Positions 8,311 through 17,357 of a DNA stretch of 64,000 bases are shown in pieces (position 1 is the stretch's first letter; every line of letters starts with the position of its first letter). Under the pieces are notes generated by a model. That model ran no database searches. It worked only from the letters and a program-made list of their open reading frames with translations, and had not been told where the DNA came from. The DNA lies in NCBI RefSeq assembly GCF_011801145.1, contig NZ_CP046172.1, forward strand, positions 7,502,001 through 7,566,000, in the 5' to 3' direction. Source of the stretch: Nocardia arthritidis. Lineage in GTDB: Bacteria; Actinomycetota; Actinomycetes; Mycobacteriales; Mycobacteriaceae. Position numbers and translations under genes: made by a program.

Positions 8311-10155
8311 ATGAGCGAACAGCGCACGGCAGCAGACGTTCTCGTCGACCGACTGGTCGACTGGGGCGTCGACACGATATTCGGTCTGCCCGGTGACGGG
8401 ATCAACGGCCTGATGGACGCACTGCGCAAGCGACGCGACGATATTCGCTACATCCATGTGCGCCACGAGGAAGTCGCCGCCATGGCGGCGGTCGGCTACG
8501 CCAAATTCACCGGCAAGCTCGGCGTCTGCTTCGCGACATCCGGGCCCGGCGCGATCCACCTGATGAACGGCATGCTCGACGCCAAGGTGGAACAGGCGCC
8601 GCTGCTTGCCATTACGGGCATGACCTATCACGACCTGATCGGAACGTCCTACCTGCAGGACATCAACACCGACTACGTGATGAACGACCTCACCGTCTAC
8701 AACGCCCGCATCATGGGCCCCCAGCACGTGCTGAACGTCACCGACTATGCCTGCCGCACGGCGCTCACCCAGCGCGGTCCCGCGCATCTGGCCTTCCCCA
8801 TCGATTACCAAGCCGCCGACGCCGAATCCGGAACCCGCTTCCAGCGCAACGTGTCCGGCCACACCTCAGCGAAATTCCAACCGCCGGTGCGTATTCCGCA
8901 ACGCGAATTGCTGCGCCAGGCCGCCGACCTGCTCGGCGGGCGCAGCCGGGTCGCCATACTCGCCGGGGCGGGCGCCCGCGGGGCGGGTTCGGAACTGGAG
9001 CAGGCCGCCGAGAAGCTCGGCGCACCGATCATCAAGGGCCAGTTGGGTAAAGACTGCGTGCCGGACGACAGCCCGTACACCACCGGACCCGTCGCGCTGG
9101 TCGGCAGCCGCCCCAGCGAGGAGGCGCTGCAGGACTGTGACGCGCTGCTGATCGTCGGCAGCACAATGCCTTACCTCGAGTACTATCCGGAGCCCGGCCG
9201 CGCGGTATGCGTGCAGATCGATGACAAACCCGAACGCATCGGCCTGCGTCACCCCGTCGACGTCGGGCTCTGCGGCGACGCCAAGGCCACCTTGGCCGAA
9301 CTCGTCGCGTTGCTGCCGCGAAACGAGGACCGCACCTTCCTGGAGCAGGCGCAGCGCGGTATGCGCGACTGGTGGGATCTGATGGCCGAACGCGGCACCC
9401 ACACCGACGTTCCGATGCATCCGCAGGTGCCGACCTGGTACCTCAACGACGCGCTGACCGACGACGCCATCGTATGCGGCGACTCCGGCACCGTAACCAC
9501 TTGGGCGGCAAGGCTACTCAAGATCCGCGGCAACCAGCGGTTCAGCTTCAGCGGCACCAACTGTTCCATGGCCGCGGCGCTGCCGTACGCCATCGGCGCC
9601 CAAGCGGCGTATCCGGGACGGCAGGTCGTCGCCTACACCGGGGACGGTTCGCTGACCATGCAGCTCGGCGACTTCCTCACCTGCGTCCAGCACGATCTGC
9701 CGGTCAAGGTCGTCGTCATCCGCAACGACACGCTCGGGCTGATCAAATGGGAGCAGATGGTCTTCCTCGGCAATCCGGAATACGGCGTGAACATGGCGCC
9801 GTTGGATTTCGTGAAATTCGCGGAAGCCTGTGGCGCCAAGGGATTTCGCATCGACGATCCCCGTCGCTGCCGCGATCAGCTGCTCGCGGCGCTCGGCCAC
9901 CCCGGCCCGGTCATCGTCGAATGCGTAGTCGACGCGCACGAGCCGCCCATGCCTGCCAAGGTCAAGAAGGACCAGGTGCGAAAGCTCGTCAGCGCCCTGC
10001 GCGAAGGCACCCCCAACCGCCGCCGCATCGCCCTGCAAATGGTCAAGGACATGCTCGACGAGGCCAGCTTCGACGCCAGCCCCGGCCACGTCATCCCCGA
10101 CGCCGTCGGCCGAGCCGCCAGCCGCGTCGTCCACCGCCACGACGGGAAGGAATAG
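8311..10155 (+). CDS. Thiamine-diphosphate enzyme, pyruvate oxidase-like
   Basis: A 614-residue member of the acetolactate synthase / pyruvate oxidase family. The N-terminal domain carries the catalytic Glu (VRHEEVAAMAA) and the FATSGPGAIHLMNGMLDA segment. A central nucleotide-binding-type domain follows, and the C-terminal domain has the GDGSLTMQLGDF...NDTLGLIKWEQ ThDP/Mg site. Length and motifs fit PoxB-type pyruvate oxidases (pyruvate to acetate and CO2), though a related decarboxylase cannot be excluded. It lies 3 bases after the lactate-dehydrogenase-type gene, so the pair could run lactate to pyruvate to acetate. Confidence 0.82.
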   Translation: MSEQRTAADVLVDRLVDWGVDTIFGLPGDGINGLMDALRKRRDDIRYIHVRHEEVAAMAAVGYAKFTGKLGVCFATSGPGAIHLMNGMLDAKVEQAPLLAITGMTYHDLIGTSYLQDINTDYVMNDLTVYNARIMGPQHVLNVTDYACRTALTQRGPAHLAFPIDYQAADAESGTRFQRNVSGHTSAKFQPPVRIPQRELLRQAADLLGGRSRVAILAGAGARGAGSELEQAAEKLGAPIIKGQLGKDCVPDDSPYTTGPVALVGSRPSEEALQDCDALLIVGSTMPYLEYYPEPGRAVCVQIDDKPERIGLRHPVDVGLCGDAKATLAELVALLPRNEDRTFLEQAQRGMRDWWDLMAERGTHTDVPMHPQVPTWYLNDALTDDAIVCGDSGTVTTWAARLLKIRGNQRFSFSGTNCSMAAALPYAIGAQAAYPGRQVVAYTGDGSLTMQLGDFLTCVQHDLPVKVVVIRNDTLGLIKWEQMVFLGNPEYGVNMAPLDFVKFAEACGAKGFRIDDPRRCRDQLLAALGHPGPVIVECVVDAHEPPMPAKVKKDQVRKLVSALREGTPNRRRIALQMVKDMLDEASFDASPGHVIPDAVGRAASRVVHRHDGKE

Positions 10156-10194
10156 CGCGGATCTCGCGATAGCACCTGTGCCACCATGTGCTGC

Positions 10195-10440
10195 ATGGAC
10201 ACCGTCGGCCGGCGGGAATTGCGGCAAAACGCCTCCGAACTCGTGCGACGAGTCGAATCCGGCGAGGAATTGACCGTCACGATAGCGGGTCGGCCCAGCG
10301 CCCGGCTGGTACCGATGGCAACGGCACCGAGAACCTGGCGAACCTACGCACAGATCGCGGAGCTCTGGTCCGGCACCCCCGACACCGACTGGGAGGCCGA
10401 CCGCGACCGAATCGACCAGCAACTGCGCGACCCGTCCTGA
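10195..10440 (+). CDS. Orphan type II antitoxin, Phd/YefM family
   Basis: About 81 residues with the Phd/YefM N-terminal DNA-binding fold (VGRRELRQNASELVRRVESG, then LTVTIAGRPSARLVP), followed by a short charged C-terminal tail (DTDWEADRDRIDQQLRD) of the kind that grips a PIN toxin. An in-frame ATG at 10186 is an alternative start. No toxin follows: the downstream DNA is a fragment of a gene on the opposite strand. It may be a remnant of a VapBC-like pair or act on a toxin elsewhere. Confidence 0.75.
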   Translation: MDTVGRRELRQNASELVRRVESGEELTVTIAGRPSARLVPMATAPRTWRTYAQIAELWSGTPDTDWEADRDRIDQQLRDPS

Positions 10441-10561
10441 ACCGTTCGATGGTCAAGGTGATCGAGGCCAGCCAACCGGCCAGTCCGCCGAGCAGCAGCA
10501 GCCACGCCGTGGTGCCCATCGCCGTGACGGCGGGCACACGGGTGGACGTCCGATCAGGCAC
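10441..10561 (-). pseudogene. VKOR-like N-terminal stub
   Basis: From a GTG at 10561, overlapping the desaturase stop by 8 bases (GTGCCTGA), the minus strand encodes about 40 residues with one membrane segment: TAWLLLLGGLAGWLASITL followed by TIERF. This resembles the first transmembrane helix of actinobacterial vitamin K epoxide reductases. After TIERF the likeness stops and the frame only mirrors the antitoxin gene; the CxxC and other VKOR parts are missing. It appears truncated exactly where the antitoxin gene ends. Confidence 0.45.
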
Positions 10562-11507
10562 GGGCCGCCTCGCGGGCCAGCGCCCGATCGCGCTGTTCCT
10601 CGAACCTAGGGATCTTCACCTTTTCCATATCGTCGAGGAAGGCGGCGAGCCGTTCCCTGGTCTGTTCCCCGCGGGTGCCGAAATCGGTGCGGCCGAAGAT
10701 ATTCCACTGCCGCAGCACCGGCTGGAGCACTTCCTCCAGGTGCTGGCGCAGGTCGTAGACGCCGTGTTTGGCCATCAGCACGCCGTTGCGGCGGAAGTTC
10801 GGCATTTGGGCGCCGGGCATGCGGAAGTTCTCGACGATATTGTCGATCGCGGCGATGGCCTGGTCGGGCGCCAGATCCAGGGCCGCGCCGCACACGGTGC
10901 GGTAGAAGATCATGTGCAGGTTCTCGTCGGCGGCGATGCGTTGCAGCATCCGGTCGGCGACGTCGTCGGCGCAGACCCGGCCGGTGTTGCGGTGGGTGAC
11001 CCGGGTGGCCAGTTCCTGGAAGCTCACGTAGGCCACCGAGTGCAGGAATCCGCCGCCGTCGTCGAGCGTGACGGCGGCGCGCGGAGCGAACCCGTTGGTC
11101 ATGTGCACCATGCGCGCCTGCTCCAGCGCGATCGGGTCGACGCCGCGGGTCACCACCAGATAGTCGCGAATCACGGTGCTGTGCCGCATTTCCTCGGCGG
11201 TCCACCGACCGACCCAGGTGCCCCACGCCCCGTCCTGCGAGAAGTTCTCGGCGATCTCGCGGTGATACGAGGGCAGGTTGTCCTCGGTGAGCAGATTGGT
11301 GATCATGGCGGCCTTGGCGACCTCGCTGAGCCTGGATTGTTCCGGCTCCCAATCGATTCCGCCGAGCATGGCAAAATTGCGCCCCTCGTCCCACGGCACA
11401 TAGTCGTGCGGCTGCCAGTCCTTGGACATGGCCAGATGCCGGTGCACACAGGTCTCGGCGATGGGTTCCAGTTCGGTCAGTAGCTCGCGCTGGGTCAGAT
11501 CACGCAC
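10554..11507 (-). CDS. Acyl-ACP desaturase-like diiron protein (DesA family)
   Basis: About 317 residues, similar along its length to mycobacterial DesA1/DesA2. It keeps the diiron signatures of soluble acyl-ACP desaturases: TEDNLPSYHREI, WTAEEMRHSTVIRDYL (ExxRH), SFQELATRVTHRNTG and ADENLHMIFYR (ExxH). The family introduces double bonds into ACP-bound fatty acids in the cytoplasm. The start is placed at GTG 11507; a TTG one codon upstream sits better behind AAAGGCGG and is an alternative. A short VKOR-like fragment is translationally coupled downstream. Confidence 0.85.
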   Translation of the reverse strand: MRDLTQRELLTELEPIAETCVHRHLAMSKDWQPHDYVPWDEGRNFAMLGGIDWEPEQSRLSEVAKAAMITNLLTEDNLPSYHREIAENFSQDGAWGTWVGRWTAEEMRHSTVIRDYLVVTRGVDPIALEQARMVHMTNGFAPRAAVTLDDGGGFLHSVAYVSFQELATRVTHRNTGRVCADDVADRMLQRIAADENLHMIFYRTVCGAALDLAPDQAIAAIDNIVENFRMPGAQMPNFRRNGVLMAKHGVYDLRQHLEEVLQPVLRQWNIFGRTDFGTRGEQTRERLAAFLDDMEKVKIPRFEEQRDRALAREAARA

Positions 11508-11613
11508 CAATGCCGTTGTCCGCCTTTCTGTTTCGATGGCCCAAACGGCGATTTCGGCTCGCTGCCACCGATCTCGCCACATGGCATGACATCACCGCGT
11601 CGAGCCCCGCCAG

Positions 11614-11629
11614 TAGGGCAGCAGGTCCC
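11614..11629 (-). promoter_or_regulatory. Weak DosR-like box
   Basis: On the minus strand this reads TGGGACCTGCTGCCCT, which keeps the outer GGGAC-N6-CCC halves of the mycobacterial DosR box but not its A/T-rich centre. It lies between the desaturase gene and the hydrogenase-like operon. The tuberculosis Rv0081 gene belongs to the DosR regulon, which makes the match worth noting, but it is imperfect. Confidence 0.25.
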
Positions 11630-11730
11630 ACGACCGAAGGACCTAGGCCCCATCACCCGCGATACATCCGGCACATCCCGAGCCATAACCCACCATCGGC
11701 CTCGAAATTCGAGAATTTCTTGATTGCTTT

Positions 11731-11771
11731 GTTTCGCAACCAGTAGATCGATGCGGCGGTTTCTGCTAAAC
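11731..11771 (+). promoter_or_regulatory. Candidate ArsR operator upstream of the Ehr-type operon
   Basis: GTTTCGCAACCA (11731-11742) and TGCTAAAC (11764-11771) match TTCGCAACCA (18851-18860) and TGCTAAAC (18843-18850) in front of the arsR gene, in swapped order. The site is 60-100 bp upstream of the first gene of the complex. Confidence 0.45.
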
Positions 11772-11829
11772 CTTCTCTTCGTGGCTGACGTAGTCGAGGT
11801 TCCTCCCACCGCCCCGGACGGGCGGTAGC

Positions 11830-12306
11830 GTGGGCTGGGCACGCAAGATCCTGCGCGTCGGCCGCATTGCCGAACCGGCCCCCGAACCGCCCGGCAGCGC
11901 GGAAACGCCTGCGGCGCTGCGTGGTTCACTGCAGCTGCGGCATGTGGACGCGGGCTCGTGCAATGGCTGCGAGCTGGAGATCTCGGGAGCGTTCGGCCCG
12001 GTTTACGACGCCGAGCGGTACGGTGCGCGCCTGGTGGCGTCGCCGCGCCATGCCGACGGGCTGCTGGTCACCGGTGTGGTGACGCGGAATATGGCCGAGG
12101 CCCTGCGCCGCACCCATGCCGCGACACCCGAACCCCGGGTGGTGGTCGCGTGCGGTGACTGCGCACTGAACCGGGGCGTATTCGCCGATGCCTACGGCGT
12201 CGTCGGCGCGGTCGGCGATGTGCTCGACGTGGACGTCCGGATCCCGGGTTGCCCGCCCACCCCGGAGGCGATCGTCGCCGCACTGCGTTCGGTGACGGGG
12301 CGATGA
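11830..12306 (+). CDS. NuoB/HycG-like Fe-S subunit of hydrogenase-related complex (Rv0082-like)
   Basis: A 158-residue homologue of the small subunit of group 4 hydrogenases and complex I (NuoB). All four cysteines expected for the proximal 4Fe-4S cluster are visible: SCNGCELE near residue 42, CGDCALNRG near 114 and RIPGCPPTPEA near 141. It should pass electrons between the large subunit and the membrane arm on the cytoplasmic face. The GTG at 11830 has only a weak GGGCGG upstream. It is the first gene of six that overlap stop-to-start, with the same content as M. tuberculosis Rv0082-Rv0087. Confidence 0.85.
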   Translation: MGWARKILRVGRIAEPAPEPPGSAETPAALRGSLQLRHVDAGSCNGCELEISGAFGPVYDAERYGARLVASPRHADGLLVTGVVTRNMAEALRRTHAATPEPRVVVACGDCALNRGVFADAYGVVGAVGDVLDVDVRIPGCPPTPEAIVAALRSVTGR

Positions 12307-14273
12307 CCGCGACCGTGGCGGCGGAAACTCCGATTCCGGTACGCCGCAACGGAATCGGCGCAATCGCCGCGGGCGCGACGACGAGCGTCCTCGGCGCGCT
12401 CGGCGTGGCGGTCGGCGTCGCCGGGATATTCGGCGCCGCACGATCGGTGACGATCGGCTGGCTGCTACCGCTGTCGGGCGTGTACCTGCGGATCGATCGA
12501 CTCGGCGGCTTCTTCCTGGCCCTCACCGGGGCGGTGGCGGTACCGGTCGGCGTCTACCTGATCGGATACGCCCGCCGCGCGCACCTCGGCCGCGTACCAC
12601 TATGGGTGCTCCCGGTGTTCGTCGCCGCGATGCTGGCGGTCCCGGCGGCCGGTTCGGTGACGACATTCCTGCTGGCCTGGGAGTCCATGGCAATCGCATC
12701 CCTGGTGCTGGTGCCGGCCGAGCACGAGCGCCCGGCGGCGCGCGCGGCAGGCGTGTTCTACGCCGTGATGACCCAGCTCGGATTCGCCGCGATCCTGCTC
12801 GGATTGTTGCTGGCCGCCGCGGCATCCGGTGGCGCGAACCGCTTCGCCGACTTGATGATTCACTCGGACGGCACCCGGGCGGTGATCTTCGTGCTCACCG
12901 TGGCGGGATTCGGATCGAAGGCGGGTCTGGTGCCGTTGCACGCGTGGCTCCCGCGGGCTCATCCGGAAGCGCCCAGCCCGGTGTCGGCGCTGATGAGCGC
13001 GGCGATGGTGAACCTCGGCATATACGGCATCGTCCGATTCGACCTACAGGTGATGGGGCCGGGTCCGCGTTGGTGGGGGCTGACGCTGCTGATCGTCGGC
13101 GGACTGACCGCCGTGTACGGCGTATTGCAGGCGTCGGTGGCGACCGATCTCAAACGGCTGCTTGCGTTTTCGACCACCGAGAACATGGGTTTGATCGCGC
13201 TCGCACTCGGCGCGGCGACCCTGCTCGCCGACGCGGGCGCCACCTCCGGGGCCACTGTGGCGATGGCGGCGGCAATGCTGCATCTGGTCGCGCACGCTGC
13301 CTTCAAGAGTCTCGGATTCCTTTGCGCGGGTTCGGTATTGGCCGCGACCGGATTGCGCGATCTGGATCGGCTCGGCGGGTTGGCCCGGCGCATGCCCGCG
13401 ACAACCGTACTGTTCGGGATCGCGGCACTCGGCGCGTCCGGACTGCCGCTGGGCGCGGGTTTCGTCAGCGAGTGGCTGCTCGTGCAGGCGCTGATTCATA
13501 CCGGTGCCCAACATGATCCGGTGGTGGCGCTGGCCGCACCGCTGGCCGTCGGCGCGGTCGCGTTGACCGCGGGGCTCGGTGTGGCGGCGATGCTGAAGGC
13601 ATTCGGGATCGGATTCCTCGCCCGGCCCCGCTCCGAGCAGGCCGCCGAAGCAGGCGAGGCGCCGTTCTCGATGGTTGGCGGGATGGCCGTCTGCGCCGCC
13701 ATCTGCGTCGTGCTCGCGGTGATCCCCGTCGTGATCGGCCCTGCCCTGCAACGGATCCTGACCGAATTGCCCGCGTCGGGAGGCAGCGAATTCTCCGGGC
13801 TCGGCTGGATCGTGCGGCTGCCGGGATTGGCCGGTTCGATCGCGCCGGGCGTTATCGCCATCGCGTTGCTCGCGGCGGTGACGGTGTCCGTCGGGGTGAT
13901 CGCCTGGCACGCCCGGCGTCGTCCCGCGACGGACGCGCTGCCGCTGTGGGCGTGCGGCGCCGCCCAGCCGACCGCGCGAATGCAGTACACGGCAACATCT
14001 TTCGGCGAGCCGCTGCAACGGGTGTTCGACGATGTCCTGCGCCCGGACACCGATATCGAGATCACCCCGCTGGCCGAATCCCGTTACCTGGTGGAAAAAG
14101 TCGCGTATCGGGCCAGGATCGGCGACACCGTGGAGAAAGGGCTGTATCGGCCGGTCGCCCGTGCGGTCCGGCTGGCCGCGTTGGCGGTGGCCCGCGCCCA
14201 CACCGGCAGCGTGCATCTCTACCTCGCCTACGGCACGGCCGGTGTGCTCATCGTATTGGTAGTGTCGCGGTGA
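12303..14273 (+). CDS. NuoL/HyfB-like antiporter-type membrane subunit (Rv0083-like)
   Basis: A 656-residue polytopic protein of the NADH-quinone oxidoreductase / Mrp antiporter family. The core shows conserved channel motifs: LLAWESMAIASLVLV with a membrane Glu, SKAGLVPLHAWLPRAHPEAPSPVSALMSAAMVN split across two helices, and DLKRLLAFSTTENMGLI. The ATG at 12303 overlaps the previous TGA; an in-frame ATG 54 bases earlier lies inside the upstream gene and is unlikely. In related complexes this subunit moves H+ or Na+ across the membrane, driven by electron transfer in the peripheral arm. Confidence 0.88.
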   Translation: MTATVAAETPIPVRRNGIGAIAAGATTSVLGALGVAVGVAGIFGAARSVTIGWLLPLSGVYLRIDRLGGFFLALTGAVAVPVGVYLIGYARRAHLGRVPLWVLPVFVAAMLAVPAAGSVTTFLLAWESMAIASLVLVPAEHERPAARAAGVFYAVMTQLGFAAILLGLLLAAAASGGANRFADLMIHSDGTRAVIFVLTVAGFGSKAGLVPLHAWLPRAHPEAPSPVSALMSAAMVNLGIYGIVRFDLQVMGPGPRWWGLTLLIVGGLTAVYGVLQASVATDLKRLLAFSTTENMGLIALALGAATLLADAGATSGATVAMAAAMLHLVAHAAFKSLGFLCAGSVLAATGLRDLDRLGGLARRMPATTVLFGIAALGASGLPLGAGFVSEWLLVQALIHTGAQHDPVVALAAPLAVGAVALTAGLGVAAMLKAFGIGFLARPRSEQAAEAGEAPFSMVGGMAVCAAICVVLAVIPVVIGPALQRILTELPASGGSEFSGLGWIVRLPGLAGSIAPGVIAIALLAAVTVSVGVIAWHARRRPATDALPLWACGAAQPTARMQYTATSFGEPLQRVFDDVLRPDTDIEITPLAESRYLVEKVAYRARIGDTVEKGLYRPVARAVRLAALAVARAHTGSVHLYLAYGTAGVLIVLVVSR

Positions 14274-15235
14274 CCGCCCTCTCCTACGCGGCGGGCGCCG
14301 CGCAACTGGGCGCCGTAATGGCCGGTGCGCCATTGGTTTCCGGTGTGATGCGGCAGGTGCGGGCCCGCGCGGAGGGCCGAGCCGGCGCCGGGATACTCCA
14401 GCCGTGGCGAGACCTGCGCAAGCAACTGGGTAAACAATCGATCACGCCGATCGGCACCACCATCGTCTTCGCGGCGGCGCCCGCGGTGCTCGTCGGCACC
14501 ATCCTGTTGATCGCCGCGGTGGCCCCGCTCGTGGCGACAGGGTCACCGCTGGACGGTGCGGCCGATCTTTTCGCGGTGGTCGGGTTGCTATTCGTCGGGA
14601 CCGCCGCGCTGATACTCGCCGGAATCGATACCGGCACGGCATTCGGCGGGATGGGAGCCAGCCGGGAGACGGTGATCGCCGCGCTGGTCGAGCCGACCAT
14701 TCTGCTCTCGGTATTCGCGCTGTCGATTCCGGGCGGATCATCGAATTTGGGTGCGCTGGTGGCGAATACGCTCGACCACCCGGGCCGGGTCGCGTCATTG
14801 AGCGCGGTGCTGGCCGCCGCGGCGCTGGTGATCGTGATCATCGCCGAGACCGGCCGGCTGCCGGTCGACAATCCGTCGACCCATCTCGAGCTGACCATGA
14901 TCCACGAGGCCATGATCCTCGAATACGCCGGTCCCCGACTGGCATTGCTCGAATGGGCCGCCGCGATGCGGCTCACGGTGCTGCTGGCGCTGTTGGCGAA
15001 TCTGTTCCTGCCGTGGGGAATCGCGAGCGGCGCACCCAGTGTGGCCGGAGTCGGCATCGGCGTCGCCGCGATCGCCGCGAAGGTGGTGGTGCTCGCGGTG
15101 CTGCTGGCCGCCGCGGAGGTGTTCATCGCCAAGCTGCGGCTGTTCCGGGTGCCCGAACTGCTGGCCGGATCGTTCCTGCTGGCGCTGCTGGCGGTGACCG
15201 CGGCGAATTTCTTCACCGCGCGAGGAGGATCGTGA
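14270..15235 (+). CDS. hycD: HycD/NuoH-like membrane subunit
   Basis: A 321-residue polytopic protein. The NuoH/HycD signature is plain near residue 198: [18 protein letters not shown] followed by [12 protein letters not shown]. In complex I and group 4 hydrogenases this subunit anchors the peripheral arm and forms part of the coupling channel. The GTG at 14270 overlaps the upstream TGA (GTGA). It corresponds to Rv0084 (hycD) of M. tuberculosis by order and type. Confidence 0.88.
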   Translation: MTALSYAAGAAQLGAVMAGAPLVSGVMRQVRARAEGRAGAGILQPWRDLRKQLGKQSITPIGTTIVFAAAPAVLVGTILLIAAVAPLVATGSPLDGAADLFAVVGLLFVGTAALILAGIDTGTAFGGMGASRETVIAALVEPTILLSVFALSIPGGSSNLGALVANTLDHPGRVASLSAVLAAAALVIVIIAETGRLPVDNPSTHLELTMIHEAMILEYAGPRLALLEWAAAMRLTVLLALLANLFLPWGIASGAPSVAGVGIGVAAIAAKVVVLAVLLAAAEVFIAKLRLFRVPELLAGSFLLALLAVTAANFFTARGGS

Positions 15236-15894
15236 CCGACGCCGGATACGCGAGCATTCTCGATTTCGCCGCCGGGGCAATGGTTCTCGCGGCGGTACTG
15301 GTGGTCTGGCGGCGCGATCTGCGTGCCATCACCTGGCTGCTGGCGGTGCAGGGATGCGCGCTGGCGCTGATCCCCATCGTGCAGGGCGTCCACCACCGCG
15401 ATATCGCGCTGTCGGTGGTCGGCACGATCGTGCTCGTGCTGCGCGCCGGGGCGTTGCCATGGCTGCTCGGCCGGGCGGTCGGCGCCGAACGCCGCGAATA
15501 CCGTGAGGCGACACCGCTGGTGAATACGGCCGCCGCACTGCTGGTCGCGGCCGTGCTGACGGTCGCGGCGTTCGGGATCGGCAGGCCGCTGGTGGACCTG
15601 CAGCCGACGGCCGAGACGGCCGCCGCGCCCGCGGCATTCGCGGTGGTCCTGATCTCCCTGTTCACGATGGCCACCCGCCGCCACGCGATCTCGCAGGCGG
15701 CCGGATTCCTGATGCTGGACAACGGAATCGCCGCCACCGCATTCCTGCTCACCGCCGGGGTGCCGTTGATCGTCGAACTGGGCGTATCGCTGGACGTGTT
15801 CTTCGCGATCATGGTGATCGGGATCCTCACCGGCCGATTGCGACGCACCTTCGGCGACGCCGACCTGGACCAGTTGCGGGAGCTGCACGACTGA
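15232..15894 (+). CDS. hycP: HyfE/HycP-like membrane subunit
   Basis: A 220-residue protein with about seven hydrophobic helices and a C-terminal amphipathic end ([19 protein letters not shown]). Size, order and helix pattern match HyfE of hydrogenase-4 and Rv0085 (HycP), which contain a NuoK-like region. The GTG at 15232 follows GAGGAGG and overlaps the previous stop. Confidence 0.8.
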   Translation: MTDAGYASILDFAAGAMVLAAVLVVWRRDLRAITWLLAVQGCALALIPIVQGVHHRDIALSVVGTIVLVLRAGALPWLLGRAVGAERREYREATPLVNTAAALLVAAVLTVAAFGIGRPLVDLQPTAETAAAPAAFAVVLISLFTMATRRHAISQAAGFLMLDNGIAATAFLLTAGVPLIVELGVSLDVFFAIMVIGILTGRLRRTFGDADLDQLRELHD

Positions 15895-17357
15895 TGACAT
15901 CGCTGATCCTGCTCGCGATCCTCGCGCCCGTCGCCGCGGCGGTGGCCGGTGCGGTCGCCGGATGGCGCAGAGCCACGGCGCTTTTCACCGTAGCCGCCGC
16001 CATTGTCGTGCTCGTCTGCGCCGGCTGTCTCGGCGCCGGGCTGCACGGCCGCGAGCATGTGCTGCTCGACGGGCTGCTCCGCGCCGACGCCCTCTCGGCC
16101 ACCATGCTCACCGTGATCGGCGTCGTCGGAACCTTGGCGACATGGGCTGGGATCGGCTACATCGATGCCGAACTCGCCGAGGGTCACGCCGATGAACGCC
16201 AGGCGCGCGCGTACGCCGCACTGGTGCCGACCTTCCTGGCCGCGATGGTGATCGCGGTGTGCGCCAACAATATCGGCATCACCTGGGTGGCGGTCGAGGC
16301 CACCACCGTGGCCACCGCCTTTCTGGTCGGGCATCGCCGCACCAAGTCCGCGCTGGAGGCCACCTGGAAGTATGTGGTGATCTGTTCGGTGGGGATCGTG
16401 GTCGCATTCCTCGGCACCGTATTGCTGAACTTCGCCGCCCGGCACGCGGGCATACCGACCGAGCAAACCTTGGATCTGGATGTATTGCTCACGCACGCAA
16501 GCCAATTGGATCCGGGAGTCACCCGGCTCGCGGGTGGGTTACTGCTGATCGGCTACTGCGCCAAAGCCGGTCTCGCCCCATTCCACACCTGGCTCGCCGA
16601 CGCGCACAGTCAAGCCCCCGCACCGGTTTCGGCGCTGATGAGCGGGGTGCTGCTGTCGGTCGCGTTCTCGGTTCTGTTGCGCGTCAAGACGATTGTCGAC
16701 ACCGCGACCGGAACTACCTATCTGCGAACGGGTTTGCTGATCATCGGCCTGCTGACGCTGTCGATCGCGGCCCTGATGCTGACGGTGACCCGGGATGTCA
16801 AACGCATGCTCGCCTATTCGTCGATGGAGAACATGGGCCTGATCGCGATCGCCGCGGCGGCGGGCACCGAGCTCGCGATCGCCGCGCTGCTGCTGCACGT
16901 ACTCGCCCACGGCATCGGCAAAACCATCCTGTTCCTGTCCACCGGGCCGCTACAGGCCGCACACGATTCGACGGCCATCGCCGCGATCTCGGCCGTCGCG
17001 GCCCGCTCCCGGTTGATCGGCACCACCTTCGCCGTCGGCACCGTCGTCCTGCTCGGGCTTCCGCCGTTCGCGATGTTCGCCAGCGAACTGGCCATCGCCC
17101 GCTCGCTCACCGACGCCCGCCTGGCCTGGGCGCTCGGCGCGGCGCTGCTGCTGATCGCCATCGCCTTCGCCGCACTGGTCCGCAATACCAGCCGCATCCT
17201 GCTCGGCACCGCGCCGAACGGAGCGCCCGCCATCACCGTGCCCGCGACGCTGGCCGCCGCGCTGGTCACCGGGGTGGCCGTATCCATCGCGCTCGGCATC
17301 ACCGCGGGCCCGCTCACGGATCTGTTCACCACCGCGGCGGGGCAGGTGACGCGATGA
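15894..17357 (+). CDS. hycQ: HyfF/HycQ-like antiporter-type membrane subunit
   Basis: A 487-residue second antiporter-like subunit. Conserved motifs include WVAVEATTVATAFLVGHRR (membrane Glu), CAKAGLAPFHTWLADAHSQA followed by PAPVSALMSGVLL, and DVKRMLAYSSMENMGLI. It matches HyfF/Rv0086 (HycQ). Two antiporter-type subunits in one operon resemble hydrogenase-4 and suggest more than one ion pathway. The ATG overlaps the preceding TGA by one base. Confidence 0.88.
   Translation: MTSLILLAILAPVAAAVAGAVAGWRRATALFTVAAAIVVLVCAGCLGAGLHGREHVLLDGLLRADALSATMLTVIGVVGTLATWAGIGYIDAELAEGHADERQARAYAALVPTFLAAMVIAVCANNIGITWVAVEATTVATAFLVGHRRTKSALEATWKYVVICSVGIVVAFLGTVLLNFAARHAGIPTEQTLDLDVLLTHASQLDPGVTRLAGGLLLIGYCAKAGLAPFHTWLADAHSQAPAPVSALMSGVLLSVAFSVLLRVKTIVDTATGTTYLRTGLLIIGLLTLSIAALMLTVTRDVKRMLAYSSMENMGLIAIAAAAGTELAIAALLLHVLAHGIGKTILFLSTGPLQAAHDSTAIAAISAVAARSRLIGTTFAVGTVVLLGLPPFAMFASELAIARSLTDARLAWALGAALLLIAIAFAALVRNTSRILLGTAPNGAPAITVPATLAAALVTGVAVSIALGITAGPLTDLFTTAAGQVTR

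Larger units (their letters stand above)
11508..11829. promoter_or_regulatory. Divergent intergenic region between the desaturase and the Ehr-type operon
   Basis: 322 bp without a convincing gene. It holds a DosR-like half-palindrome near 11614 and, at 11731-11771, two motifs (GTTTCGCAACCA and TGCTAAAC) that recur in the arsR promoter at 18843-18860. Promoters for both flanking genes should lie here. No clear -10/-35 pair was identified. Confidence 0.5.

Noticed and set aside
10188..11483. 431-codon plus-strand open frame across antitoxin and desaturase
   Set aside because: It overlaps two well-supported genes and has no domain of its own.
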